DNA of 14,211 nucleotides from Alkalinema sp. CAN_BIN05 (GCA_026786325.1 JAJAYH010000426.1:1-14211), one strand, 5' to 3'. Shown: positions 1-6,936, counted from the first letter of the stretch. A program made the numbers and translations. The notes: generated from the letters alone by a model not told the origin.

Positions 1-1
1 A

Positions 2-100
2 GCCCGCACAGGTGAAATTGGAGATGGCAAAATCTTTGTCTCTCCTGTTGATAATGTGATCCGGATTCGTACCGGAGAAAAGAACGTCGAAGCGATTTAA
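2..100 (+). CDS. glnB: Nitrogen regulatory protein P-II, C-terminal end (partial)
   Basis: This is the last 32 codons of a gene that begins outside the window. The visible residues include ARTGEIGDGKIFVSP, then a conserved IRIRTGE segment, and the protein ends NVEAI. This matches the C-terminal region of cyanobacterial P-II proteins, including the TGEIGDGKIF segment that helps form the ATP/2-oxoglutarate site. P-II is a small cytoplasmic trimer that senses 2-oxoglutarate and ATP/ADP and controls nitrogen uptake and assimilation through partner proteins. The T-loop with its modification site lies outside the window, so its state cannot be judged. The gene is followed at once by a strong terminator. 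Identification is confident even though only about a quarter of the protein is visible; a GlnK-type paralogue would look similar here. Confidence 0.93.
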   Translation, partial: ARTGEIGDGKIFVSPVDNVIRIRTGEKNVEAI

Positions 101-128
101 ATCATTTTTATTTAAATCCGATTTTTAC

Positions 129-170
129 AAAAGAGGAGCCGATCGTTAAGTGCGATCGGCTCCTCTTTTA
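129..170 (+). terminator. Rho-independent terminator of glnB
   Basis: Perfect 17-base inverted repeat: AAAAGAGGAGCCGATCG at 129-145 and its complement at 153-169, with a 7-base loop. The right arm ends in a T run. It starts 29 bases after the glnB stop. The symmetrical A and T tracts could make it work in both directions, but the minus-strand gene end at 321 is far away. Confidence 0.9.
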
Positions 171-222
171 TTTGGTTATAGCTTAGGAGGTATTTCAAAA
201 GTCGTTTCGTTCCACCTAAAAT

Positions 223-308
223 CCCGATCCCCCTAAATCCCCCTTTTCAAGGGGGACTATTAATTTAATTCTGGTTCCCCCTTTTTTAAGGGGGCTAGGG
301 GGATCGGG
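223..308. repeat. Compact palindromic repeat with 13-base terminal inverted repeats
   Basis: The outer arms CCCGATCCCCCTA (223-235) and TAGGGGGATCGGG (296-308) are perfect complements. Inside are two further hairpins: CCCCCTT/AAGGGGG at 239-255 and the same stem again at 277-294. The whole can fold as a three-way junction. Elements built from CCCCCTAAATCCCCC blocks are scattered through intergenic DNA of many cyanobacteria, as recalled; they have no coding capacity. This copy lies between convergent genes, 12 bases after the end of the minus-strand gene, and could act as its terminator. Confidence 0.8.
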
Positions 309-320
309 TCGCAACTGTTG

Positions 321-1208
321 TTATAACTCAGCTACTGCCCGCTCGATTAAGCGTCGTGCGAGAGTCTGGGTTCCAGTGTGGGTGTAGTATTTCACCGAAA
401 TATCCAAGAACGCACCGACATAATCCAGTTTGTCTTCAGAAATTTTTACAAACTTCTGGAGATTCCCCAACACGTTTTCTTGAGTCAACCCCTTTTGATC
501 CACAAAACCCGTCATCCAACCACTCACCGAGTCAAAGCTCTGGCCGATAAAGCCGAGTTTGTCACCGCTGTTGTTACCAGGAATGAGGCTGCTGACGCTT
601 TTGAAGGTGTCATTTTTTTCTAGATCATTCGGGGTCATATTGTTCAATGTCCCTAGACCTTTGCCAATGAATCCTGGTCCCAAGGGAATTAGGCCATCAA
701 AGCAAATCAATGCAACCATCCGCATCAAAGATTCTCCGCCATAGTCGCCCAGCGCCGCCAAAAAGTCTCCAACGCTGTCGCCAGGAATTCCATTGATTTG
801 GCAATAGGCCACCAACTCGACGACTAGCTTGATGCAGAGGTTAATACTTTGGACCTTCTCAGGTTTTGGGGTCAAATTATCCAGAAAGCCGAGAAAAGAA
901 ATATCTTGGCCGATTTTGTTGGCCATCGCCGCCACGCCCAATGCGCCCGCTGCGTTGTCTACAGTCTGGTAGAGCCACATGGCCCGTTGATAGCCTTCGC
1001 CTTCGTCGTTGTAAAGGTAGACGGCACGTTCGCCGATCGCCTGAATCATCGCCTCGTCACTTTCGCCCGTCACAGCCCGAATGGTGTTTGTGAATCCGGT
1101 GAGGTTTTGCCATTGGCCTGGAATCACGAAATCCAGGGCATTCAAGGCCATAATCGTCGTGCCGCCAGTGGGCAACTGATCAACCAATTCAAAAATAGAC
1201 TTACTCAT
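321..1208 (-). CDS. Hypothetical protein, 295 residues
   Basis: I do not recognise this protein or any catalytic motif in it. The ATG start is supported by an AGGA-type ribosome binding site about 11 bases upstream. It has no signal peptide and no clear membrane span; it is rich in Gly, Leu and Asn, and looks largely helical with short hydrophobic stretches, for example around residues 160-180 (MRMVALICFDGLIPLGPGF). Several short FLGFL/DFLAAL/GAFLDI-like segments recur, which hints at a loosely repetitive helical fold, but no strict repeat is visible. It lies 69 bases downstream of the lipoprotein gene on the same strand, so the two may be cotranscribed. Codon use resembles its neighbours, so recent transfer is not indicated. 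Coding status is well supported by length, start context and lack of a better reading in other frames. Confidence 0.75.
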   Translation of the reverse strand: MSKSIFELVDQLPTGGTTIMALNALDFVIPGQWQNLTGFTNTIRAVTGESDEAMIQAIGERAVYLYNDEGEGYQRAMWLYQTVDNAAGALGVAAMANKIGQDISFLGFLDNLTPKPEKVQSINLCIKLVVELVAYCQINGIPGDSVGDFLAALGDYGGESLMRMVALICFDGLIPLGPGFIGKGLGTLNNMTPNDLEKNDTFKSVSSLIPGNNSGDKLGFIGQSFDSVSGWMTGFVDQKGLTQENVLGNLQKFVKISEDKLDYVGAFLDISVKYYTHTGTQTLARRLIERAVAEL

Positions 1209-1277
1209 CGTTCAAAATTCCTAAAATGTAAAAGCTGAGATTGTAAAGACTTTGAACAGTTCTAAGACTGAATCTTG

Positions 1278-1802
1278 TTACTTTAGTTTTGAGAGTCCAG
1301 CGAGGTCAAATTTTTCAATCCATTCCGTCCGATCCTCTTTGTCAAAAGTCGGTGCTTTGGAGATAACTTTCACTTGATAGCGATCGCTGACCAAGATACT
1401 AGTTTGAGTTGTGCCCATATCTACTGATGGATAGCCTGCGATACTGGTCTTTGCATTAGCGAACTTGGCAGCCGCAGCGGGAAGGCTCCTAGTGTCAGTC
1501 ACGGCTAGCATAGCCAACTCTTTGCCATCTTTTTTTAGCTTAGCTTCCGCAAATCCCTTTTTCTCTTGAGTGTAGACCCGCTCATAGCCGTCTTGGCCCT
1601 TAGGGAAAAACTTATTAAATTCCCCCCCTTTGGTCGCGTCCTTTGCGATAGCAGGCGTAGCATTACGAGCGGTGCTGTCTTTTTGGACTTGATCAAATTG
1701 CGATGGGGCTTTGGCCTGACAGCCAGCGATCGCTAAGGTCGCGCACAACACAACAGCCATAACGCCCTTGCGCCAATCAATTCGCCAATCAAGTTTCGTC
1801 AT
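1278..1802 (-). CDS. Putative lipoprotein, 174 residues
   Basis: The N-terminus has a basic start (MTKLDWRIDWRKG), a hydrophobic core (VMAVVLCATLAIAG) and a lipobox ending IAGC, so Cys28 should be lipidated after signal peptidase II cleavage. The following QAKAPSQ segment is a typical flexible tether. The mature part is polar, Lys-rich, and contains a pattern FNKFFP...GYERVYTQEKKGFAEAKLKKDGKELAMLAVTD written here in pieces: FNKFFPKGQDGYERVY, then QEKKGFAEAKLKKDGKELA. This looks like a small beta-rich domain; similar cyanobacterial lipoproteins exist from memory, but I know no assigned function. The ATG start has GGAG seven bases upstream. It is the first gene of a possible two-gene unit with the 295-residue protein and is divergent from the ybeY cluster. 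Likely located at the plasma or outer membrane facing the periplasm. Confidence 0.85.
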   Translation of the reverse strand: MTKLDWRIDWRKGVMAVVLCATLAIAGCQAKAPSQFDQVQKDSTARNATPAIAKDATKGGEFNKFFPKGQDGYERVYTQEKKGFAEAKLKKDGKELAMLAVTDTRSLPAAAAKFANAKTSIAGYPSVDMGTTQTSILVSDRYQVKVISKAPTFDKEDRTEWIEKFDLAGLSKLK

Positions 1803-2158
1803 GGTTAATCTCCATTTCGGTATTCATCAAGATATCGTCGCATGAGGTTCATTCAGCCTAATTATAAGAGTATTTAAGATTGAGTGCGATAGAGGTGGAA
1901 ATTACAGTTTTATTCAGGATCTCCGTACTTTTAGATAACTTTTAAATAACTGTAACGATTTCTAAAGTCAGAATTCATCGATTTAGGGGGTTAGTTTTGA
2001 ATATCTGGCTGACTTCAATAAAATCACAGGAAAAACGTATGGATAGCTTAATAAACAAAAACAATTAATTCATTCTTCTAATGTGCTTTTGATCAACGAT
2101 CGGACGTAATATTTGGATCTCAGATGTTCTGTAATCTGTCACTTCAACCCCGACACCC
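1803..2158. other. Divergent intergenic region, 356 bases
   Basis: This A+T-rich spacer should hold the promoters of the lipoprotein gene (minus) and of the DUF3285-ybeY cluster (plus). No open frame or RNA gene is convincing. The only structured signal is an 11-base direct repeat near 1928, listed separately. No sharp -35/-10 pair was found for either direction. Confidence 0.6.
1928..1960. promoter_or_regulatory. Candidate operator: 11-base direct repeats
   Basis: Three consecutive 11-base blocks read CTTTTAGATAA, CTTTTAAATAA and CTGTAACGATT. The first two are nearly identical and the third keeps the leading CT and central A. An 11-base period is that of PhoB/SphR-type sites, bound head to tail by winged-helix response regulators. 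The fit to a Pho box is only partial, and low-complexity A+T DNA could produce the first two copies by slippage. Confidence 0.3.
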
Positions 2159-2413
2159 ATGACCTCATCTCCTGACAACCCCGCCGATCGTGAGATTGAT
2201 CATGAAATCGATCGTTCCAACCCGATCGAAAACCTCGCCCAAAAAGACTCGGCCCAAACATCTCAAGCTAAAGAGCCTGAAAAAACGCCAACATTTGTTA
2301 AGCTCGCCATGCGCAATATGGTTCGCAAGGGTGGAAAGTCATTATTTCACTTTGGACTAACGATCGTGGGCCTTTTGGCTGTCCTTGTGGGCCTTGCCTA
2401 TGTCACTCGTTAG
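2159..2413 (+). CDS. DUF3285-like small membrane protein
   Basis: An 84-residue protein with two parts. Residues 1-43 are acidic and polar, with Asp/Glu and Asn/Gln-rich sequence that looks disordered. Residues 44-84 carry the conserved core, FVKLAMRNMVRKGGKSL followed by one hydrophobic span (about 63-81) ending AYVTR. This matches my memory of DUF3285, a cyanobacteria-restricted family of about 60-80 residues with the same LAMRNMVRKGG motif and single C-terminal transmembrane helix. The function is unknown. The basic motif before the helix suggests the N-terminal part faces the cytoplasm. It is the first gene of a plus-strand cluster with ybeY, dgkA and trpG, and I recall it beside ybeY in other cyanobacteria. 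The start has no obvious ribosome binding site. The stop codon lies inside the first unit of a tandem repeat. Confidence 0.85.
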   Translation: MTSSPDNPADREIDHEIDRSNPIENLAQKDSAQTSQAKEPEKTPTFVKLAMRNMVRKGGKSLFHFGLTIVGLLAVLVGLAYVTR

Positions 2414-2470
2414 CCAATATCTATCTAGCCAATATCTATCTAGCCAATATTTATCTAGCCAATACTTCTC
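2411..2470 (+). repeat. Four tandem copies of a 15-base unit
   Basis: Units TAGCCAATATCTATC (two identical copies), TAGCCAATATTTATC and TAGCCAATACTTCTC follow head to tail. The first unit begins exactly with the TAG stop codon of the DUF3285-like gene. The array fills most of the spacer before ybeY. Decay increases toward the 3' end, as expected for an old expansion. Confidence 0.95.
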
Positions 2471-2504
2471 AGGCTAAGTTTTCTCAACCATCAGGACCAC
2501 TGGA

Positions 2505-3002
2505 ATGCAGGTAGACGTTAGCGTTCAAGGAAAATTTGCCGACGATTACTCCCCGCCTTGGCAGGATTGGATTACCGTGTGGATTCGAGAGCTAGACCCG
2601 GCGAATGCTAAGGGCGAGGCGCTGCATCCGAACGACTTGTATGAAATGAGTTTACGTCTAACCGATGACGCGGAAGTCCAGAGCCTCAACCGTGACTATC
2701 GTCATAAAGATCAGCCGACAGATGTGTTGTCCTTTGCGGCGCTAGAAGTAGACTGTCAGTATGACTTACCTGTTGAAGAGCCGCTGTATTTGGGCGATAT
2801 CGTCATTTCTGTCGAAACCGCAGCAAGACAAGCGGACAATCAAGGGCATTCTATTGAAACCGAGCTGACGTGGTTGGCATCCCATGGACTTCTCCATTTA
2901 CTCGGCTGGGATCATCCCGATGAGCCAAGTTTGTTGGAAATGTTAAACCAGCAGCGAGATTTGCTTCAGGCGATCGGCGTTGAGATTCAGGTGGAATACT
3001 AG
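2505..3002 (+). CDS. ybeY: Endoribonuclease YbeY (rRNA maturation)
   Basis: YbeY is a zinc-dependent single-strand RNase needed for 16S rRNA 3'-end maturation and ribosome quality control in the cytoplasm. The diagnostic zinc motif HGxxHxxGxDH is complete: His127, His131 and His137 in SHGLLHLLGWDH. The upstream family signature is also present at residues 61-77, LNRDYRHKDQPTDVLSF, and LGDIVIS near 96-102. The length of 165 residues is normal for the family. The ATG start is preceded by AGGA at a suitable distance. It sits 91 bases after the DUF3285-like gene and 69 bases before dgkA, all on the same strand, so cotranscription is likely. No key residue is missing. Confidence 0.96.
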   Translation: MQVDVSVQGKFADDYSPPWQDWITVWIRELDPANAKGEALHPNDLYEMSLRLTDDAEVQSLNRDYRHKDQPTDVLSFAALEVDCQYDLPVEEPLYLGDIVISVETAARQADNQGHSIETELTWLASHGLLHLLGWDHPDEPSLLEMLNQQRDLLQAIGVEIQVEY

Positions 3003-3071
3003 TTCTATCTTCGGTTCCCATCTTCGGTGCAGGGTTGAACTACCTTTAACATTCATTCTGTGTGAATTCCT

Positions 3072-3563
3072 ATGTCCCAAGATTTATCCACTCAATCCAA
3101 ACGTCCCGACTTGAAGACTGATAGCAAGAAGAGTGATGCTAAAACGCAATTCAAACGCGATTCGGCATGGCAAGTGGCTCCGACTTTGTGGAGTAGTTTT
3201 CGGTATGCAGGCATGGGATTAACCTACGCTTTTCAGACCCAACGAAATTTCCGCATTCACACCATGCTGGGACTTACGTCCATTACCTTGGGAATCCTGT
3301 TGCATTTGACGATGGTTGAGCTGGCGGTGATTGGGTTGACCTGTGGTGCGGTGTTATCAATGGAGCTGTTGAATACGGCGATTGAGGCTGTGGTGGATTT
3401 GACGGTGAAGCAGACCTATCACGATTTGGCTAAGATTGCCAAGGACTGTGCAGCGGCGGCGGTTTTGGTGTCGGCGATCGCGGCGTTGCTGGTGGGTTGT
3501 ATGTTGATTTTGCCCAAACTGTGGATCGTTGTGGTGGCGTTCGTCTCACGAGGCTTTATTTAG
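3072..3563 (+). CDS. dgkA: Diacylglycerol kinase / undecaprenol kinase family
   Basis: This is a small integral-membrane lipid kinase that phosphorylates diacylglycerol or undecaprenol with ATP at the plasma membrane. The family signature ELLNTAIEAVVDL is present at residues 98-110; Glu98 and Glu105 match the catalytic and metal-binding glutamates of E. coli DgkA (Glu69, Glu76), and Asp125 in AKDCAAAAVL matches the conserved Asp of the third helix. Three membrane spans are visible at about 66-83, 84-97 and 127-156. A hydrophilic, Lys-rich extension of about 40 residues precedes the usual start of the domain. In TQRNFRIH the position of E. coli Glu28 is Gln57; I recall TQRNFRIH in other cyanobacterial members, so this is probably a family trait. 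Whether the substrate is diacylglycerol or undecaprenol cannot be told from sequence alone. It lies between ybeY and trpG. Confidence 0.93.
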   Translation: MSQDLSTQSKRPDLKTDSKKSDAKTQFKRDSAWQVAPTLWSSFRYAGMGLTYAFQTQRNFRIHTMLGLTSITLGILLHLTMVELAVIGLTCGAVLSMELLNTAIEAVVDLTVKQTYHDLAKIAKDCAAAAVLVSAIAALLVGCMLILPKLWIVVVAFVSRGFI

Positions 3564-3639
3564 CAACTAGTTTTTAAATAAAGGCTAAAGCACCTCATAG
3601 TATGATTCCACCAATGGTCTTGATGGGAAAAGAAATTCT

Positions 3640-4236
3640 ATGATCTTGGTTATTGATAACTACGACAGTTTCACCTACAACTTGGTGCAATATTTGGGGG
3701 AATTGGGCAGCGAATTTACGATCGCTCAAGATATTCAAGTGGTTCGTAATGATGAGATTACACTAGACCAAATTAGCGAGATGGTCCCTGATGCCATAGT
3801 GATTTCTCCAGGTCCAGGAACGCCCGATGATGCGGGGATTTCCCTGAGCGTGATTGAGAAATTTGGCCCCACGATTCCGCTGTTGGGAGTATGTCTTGGC
3901 CATCAGAGTATTGGGCAAGTGTATGGAGGGCAGGTGATTTGTGCCCCAGAACTAATGCATGGCAAGGTGTCGGCGGTTTCCCATACTAATGTCGGAGTTT
4001 TTGCTGATTTAGAAAACCCGACCATAGCGACGCGGTATCATAGCTTGATTGTCGATCGATCGAGCTGTCCCGACGTGTTGGAAATTACAGCCTGGGTCGA
4101 TGACTTGATCATGGGGCTACGACATCGAGACTATCCCAATCTTCAGGGCGTTCAGTTTCACCCAGAAAGTGTGTTGACGCAATCTGGAAAACAATTGCTG
4201 CGGAACTTTTTACGGGATGCGACGGGTCATAGCTGA
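3640..4236 (+). CDS. trpG: Anthranilate/aminodeoxychorismate synthase, glutamine amidotransferase component
   Basis: This class I glutamine amidotransferase releases ammonia from glutamine for a chorismate-using partner: TrpE for tryptophan or PabB for folate. The catalytic triad is intact: Cys85 in GVCLGHQ, and His174 and Glu176 in FHPES. The N-terminal IDNYDSFTYNLVQ, the oxyanion-side SPGPGTPDDAG and the HSLIV segment are typical of TrpG/PabA. Length (198 residues) is standard. Many cyanobacteria seem to use one such subunit for both pathways, so trpG and pabA are both possible labels. No trpE or pabB is adjacent. It is the last gene of the DUF3285-ybeY-dgkA cluster, 76 bases after dgkA, and a terminator follows. 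The stop codon lies in the first copy of a 14-base duplication. Confidence 0.95.
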   Translation: MILVIDNYDSFTYNLVQYLGELGSEFTIAQDIQVVRNDEITLDQISEMVPDAIVISPGPGTPDDAGISLSVIEKFGPTIPLLGVCLGHQSIGQVYGGQVICAPELMHGKVSAVSHTNVGVFADLENPTIATRYHSLIVDRSSCPDVLEITAWVDDLIMGLRHRDYPNLQGVQFHPESVLTQSGKQLLRNFLRDATGHS

Positions 4237-4253
4237 TGAGTCATAGCTGATGA
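4226..4253 (+). repeat. 14-base tandem duplication spanning the trpG stop
   Basis: GTCATAGCTGATGA occurs twice head to tail with no gap. The first copy encodes the last residues of TrpG and its TGA stop; the second lies just after it. A third partial match begins with GTC. This is a simple slippage-type duplication that leaves the protein unchanged. Confidence 0.9.
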
Positions 4254-4318
4254 GTCTAGATTCTGGGTTCGGTGTCAAAATTGTGACTCACGATATTATG
4301 ATTCGCGATATGAAGTGC

Positions 4319-4354
4319 GGTAGTCTGTCAGATGGTCAATCTGCTGCCTTTTTT
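4319..4354 (+). terminator. Likely Rho-independent terminator of the trpG cluster
   Basis: The core stem CAGAT-GGTCA-ATCTG (4329-4343) is extended by GGTAG (4319-4323) pairing with CTGCC (4344-4348), with one G-T pair and a five-base bulge. A run of six T follows immediately. The bulge lowers certainty, but its place 83 bases after trpG and before the next gene's own ribosome binding site fits. Confidence 0.55.
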
Positions 4355-4406
4355 CGCAATTTACGATTCATAGAATGGCCTGTAAAACTAATTTAGTGTG
4401 TGTGAT

Positions 4407-4412
4407 AAGGAG
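4407..4412 (+). promoter_or_regulatory. Strong ribosome binding site for the MBL-fold gene
   Basis: AAGGAG lies eight bases before the ATG. It fixes the start of the MBL-fold gene and is the best Shine-Dalgarno sequence on the plus strand of this window, unlike the weak sites in the preceding cluster. Confidence 0.75.
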
Positions 4413-4420
4413 ACTAGTTT

Positions 4421-5188
4421 ATGAAACGTAGGCAGCTATTGGGATATGTGGGAATGAGTGTGGCAGCGGGGCTATGCACCAGTTTGACGGCAGAACGATC
4501 GTTGGGAGAAACAGCGCTTCAGTCGGGTGGGGTCTCGGTCCGATCGTTGGGGCATATGAGCTTTTTATTGACAGGAAGCGGCCAACGTATTTTGGTGAAT
4601 CCGTTCAAGCCGATGGGTTGTACAGCGGGCTATCCGGCTCCTAAGGTTTCGACAGATTTGGTGCTGATTAGCAGTCAGCTTTTGGATGAAGGAGCTGTGG
4701 ACGTGGTTCCAGGAAATCCTCAGTTGCTGTACGAAGCAGGTGCTTACAATGTAAAGGGGATTAAGTTTCAGGGAATTGCCATTGATCACGATCGCAATGG
4801 CGGAAGACGCTTTGGGACAAATGTGGCGTGGCGCTGGACACAAGGCGGGGTGACAATGCTTCATTTGGGCGGTGCGGCGGCGGCGATTACCCTAGAGCAA
4901 AAGATTTTGATGGGTAGCCCAGATGTGGTGTTTATTCCGGTTGGTGGTGGTCCTAAGGCTTATAGCGCAGAGGAAGCAAAGGCGGCGATTAAGGTATTGA
5001 ATCCGAAGCTAGTGATTCCAATGCAGTATAAAACTAGCGCGGCGCAGGGTGAGTGCGAACTCAATAATGTGGATGCATTTATTAGTTTAATGAGCGGTGT
5101 GTCAGTCCGGAAGTCTGGCAGCACGATCGATGTTTCTAAGTCGAGTTTGCCAAAGGATGGCTTGGTGATTCAGGTATTGAACGCTTAA
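4421..5188 (+). CDS. Exported MBL-fold (UlaG-like) protein with degenerate metal site
   Basis: The N-terminus MKRRQLLGYVGMSVAAGL looks like a twin-arginine-type signal, so the protein is likely exported folded, with cleavage probably near residue 30. The rest resembles UlaG-like metallo-beta-lactamase-fold proteins: LGHMSFLL near 43-50, LVNPF at 58-62, LHLGG at 147-151, and LVIPMQY at 197-203. The metal site is largely lost. Where HxHxDH is expected the sequence is SSQLLDEG (residues 84-91), keeping only Asp89; the usual His of an IPxHY segment is Gln202; the Asp of the HxGD-type motif is Gly150. Only His148 remains near a ligand position. A classical two-metal hydrolase activity is therefore unlikely, and a binding or scaffold role is possible. 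I recall close homologues in other cyanobacteria, some also beside trpG. The gene is monocistronic by its own ribosome site and flanking hairpins. Confidence 0.82.
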   Translation: MKRRQLLGYVGMSVAAGLCTSLTAERSLGETALQSGGVSVRSLGHMSFLLTGSGQRILVNPFKPMGCTAGYPAPKVSTDLVLISSQLLDEGAVDVVPGNPQLLYEAGAYNVKGIKFQGIAIDHDRNGGRRFGTNVAWRWTQGGVTMLHLGGAAAAITLEQKILMGSPDVVFIPVGGGPKAYSAEEAKAAIKVLNPKLVIPMQYKTSAAQGECELNNVDAFISLMSGVSVRKSGSTIDVSKSSLPKDGLVIQVLNA

Positions 5189-5196
5189 GTTTGCCC

Positions 5197-5235
5197 AGCC
5201 GTCGCCCTCTCCTGAATTAGAAGAGGCTGACGGCT
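5197..5235. terminator. Hairpin between convergent genes, possible bidirectional terminator
   Basis: AGCCGTC (5197-5203) pairs with GACGGCT (5229-5235), and inside it CCTCT pairs with AGAGG across a short mismatch. It lies 8 bases after the MBL-fold gene and 5 bases from the end of the convergent SLH gene. There is no T run on either side, so termination by this hairpin alone is uncertain. Confidence 0.5.
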
Positions 5236-5240
5236 AGAGC

Positions 5241-6878
5241 TTACGGGGTCACAATGTAGTTGGACGGAATCGGATTGGCTTTTCCAGCATTGACTAACGC
5301 TTGGTAAACGATCGCAGCAACTTCCGCTCGGGTGGCTTCCCGGTTGGGGTTGAGCCGAGTTAGAAATGGATAATTGATAACAATCCGCCGTTGGGTAGCC
5401 GCCGCAACAAACCCGGTTGCATACGCAGGAATGGCAGACGAGTCTTTGTAGATCGCCAGAATCGAAACATTCGCTTCCCTAAACTGTAGGCCATTGGCCA
5501 GCGCAACTAAGACTTGCACGCGAGGAATACTTTGCTCGGGTTTAAACAAATTACCGGGATACCCAGACATAAAACCTCCGCGAGATGCAGCAGTAATTTG
5601 GTCAAATCCCCAGAATTTTCGAGCAACATCACCAAATACGATCGCATCACGTTTCGGTGCGGGAGCAAAGGCTTTATTGATGATTGTGGCAAACTGGGCG
5701 CGGGTTACGGGGGCTTCGGGCTTGAAGGTCGCATCCGGGAATCCCGTAATCACACCTCTCGTTGCAAGCTGAGCAATGTAAGCTTCAGCCCAATGACCTT
5801 TTACGTCCTTAAACGATGAAGCGATAACGCCACCAGGATCCGGGATCTCTTTGATGGTCGCGATCACATTGCCAAAGATTTTTTTGATGTCTAGGTCATT
5901 GCCAATAGCAGAAATCGATTGGCTCCCAGAATTATTAACGGCCATCGCGCCATTGTCTTTAACCAGATTGTTCCCATCTTGGCTGGCGATTCCGATGTCA
6001 GGTTTACCATCCATCGTGATGATGATGCCATCGCGTTGATTGTTTTTAATGGTGTTGCCTCGCAAAACGGGTTGTGCCCGCTCATTGATGTAGAGACCAT
6101 CAGTGTTTGAGATGATTTGATTACGATCGATTAGGGTTGTGGCAGTCCCGCCGATCGCAATACCGAACCCGGTTTCTTGTATGACATTATTGCGAATAAC
6201 TCCAGCCGCATCCCGAGCCACCGAGATCCCGTTGCCTTCATTGTTAAAAAACAAGTTATCTTCAATCACAGGAGTGGCCATACCCGTCATGAAGATGCCT
6301 TCACGTTGACTATTGGCAAATGTGTTGTTGGCGATCGTGGGATTAGTGGACTCGACCCAAACTCCCGTACCACGAGATAGCGGATTAGTAATGCTCAGGC
6401 CACGAATAGCGCTGTCCTGCATTGCAAAAATAGTGACATTTTGTCGGGCCAACGAAACAGTATTAACTTGGCCGCCGCCGTTGATTGTCGTAGTTTGGCC
6501 TTTAGTAGCTTCGTCGCCGCGCAAAATAATGCCCGGTTTGAGAATCAGGGGGAAAACTTCGCCAGAAGCCGCACTGTAGCTCCCCGGTGACACTTGGATC
6601 GTGGTGCCGGGTTGAGCTTGCTGTAGTGCGTAGGTAATAGTTTTTAGCGGTGATGCTTCCGCCTTCCCCGCTGTCGGAGAATCTTGGCCTGATATGCCAT
6701 TGACGTAAAGCACCATGGTGCCAACTTGAGCGATTTGGGCGACTTGGATGGCCGACAATCGGGTGAAGGGAACAACGGGCGGCGTTGCGATCGCGATCCC
6801 GGTCATCCCAGTAATGCCAACCAGTAAGGTTGTGGCTAGACTAAAAGTTCCAATAATGGGCTTACCCTGAACATTCAT
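5241..6878 (-). CDS. Exported DUF1565 beta-helix protein with three SLH domains
   Basis: A 545-residue cell-surface or periplasmic protein. Residues 1-32 form a signal peptide with a hydrophobic core (TFSLATTLLVGITGMTGIAI). From about 57 (LYVNGISGQDSPTAGKAEASP), a DUF1565 domain leads into a right-handed parallel beta-helix to about 330, with repeats of about 23 residues such as TIANNTFANS, VIEDNLFFNN, VIRNNVIQET and VLRGNTIKNN. Three SLH domains follow: near 357-405 (FKDVKGHWAEAYI...GFPDATFKPEAPVTRAQF), 415-460 (GYPGNLFKPEQSIPR) and 485-530 (LNPNREATRAEVA). SLH domains usually bind cell-wall polymers, so the helix would be displayed on peptidoglycan or outer layers; the ligand of the beta-helix is unknown. 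The SLH domains are C-terminal, whereas cyanobacterial OprB-like porins carry one near the N-terminus. The ATG start has GAGGAAG four bases upstream, and TATATT near 6909-6914 is a weak -10 candidate. Confidence 0.92.
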   Translation of the reverse strand: MNVQGKPIIGTFSLATTLLVGITGMTGIAIATPPVVPFTRLSAIQVAQIAQVGTMVLYVNGISGQDSPTAGKAEASPLKTITYALQQAQPGTTIQVSPGSYSAASGEVFPLILKPGIILRGDEATKGQTTTINGGGQVNTVSLARQNVTIFAMQDSAIRGLSITNPLSRGTGVWVESTNPTIANNTFANSQREGIFMTGMATPVIEDNLFFNNEGNGISVARDAAGVIRNNVIQETGFGIAIGGTATTLIDRNQIISNTDGLYINERAQPVLRGNTIKNNQRDGIIITMDGKPDIGIASQDGNNLVKDNGAMAVNNSGSQSISAIGNDLDIKKIFGNVIATIKEIPDPGGVIASSFKDVKGHWAEAYIAQLATRGVITGFPDATFKPEAPVTRAQFATIINKAFAPAPKRDAIVFGDVARKFWGFDQITAASRGGFMSGYPGNLFKPEQSIPRVQVLVALANGLQFREANVSILAIYKDSSAIPAYATGFVAAATQRRIVINYPFLTRLNPNREATRAEVAAIVYQALVNAGKANPIPSNYIVTP

Positions 6879-6936
6879 ACAGCTTCCTCAATGCAGACTT
6901 GCATGAGAAATATAACTCAACTGACTGAATTCGAGA

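Noticed and set aside
849..1238. Plus-strand gene opposite the 295-residue protein
   Set aside because: It is an antisense shadow; the minus-strand frame has the better start site and length.
2411..2470. CRISPR array
   Set aside because: The 15-base units are directly adjacent with no spacers; this is a simple tandem repeat.
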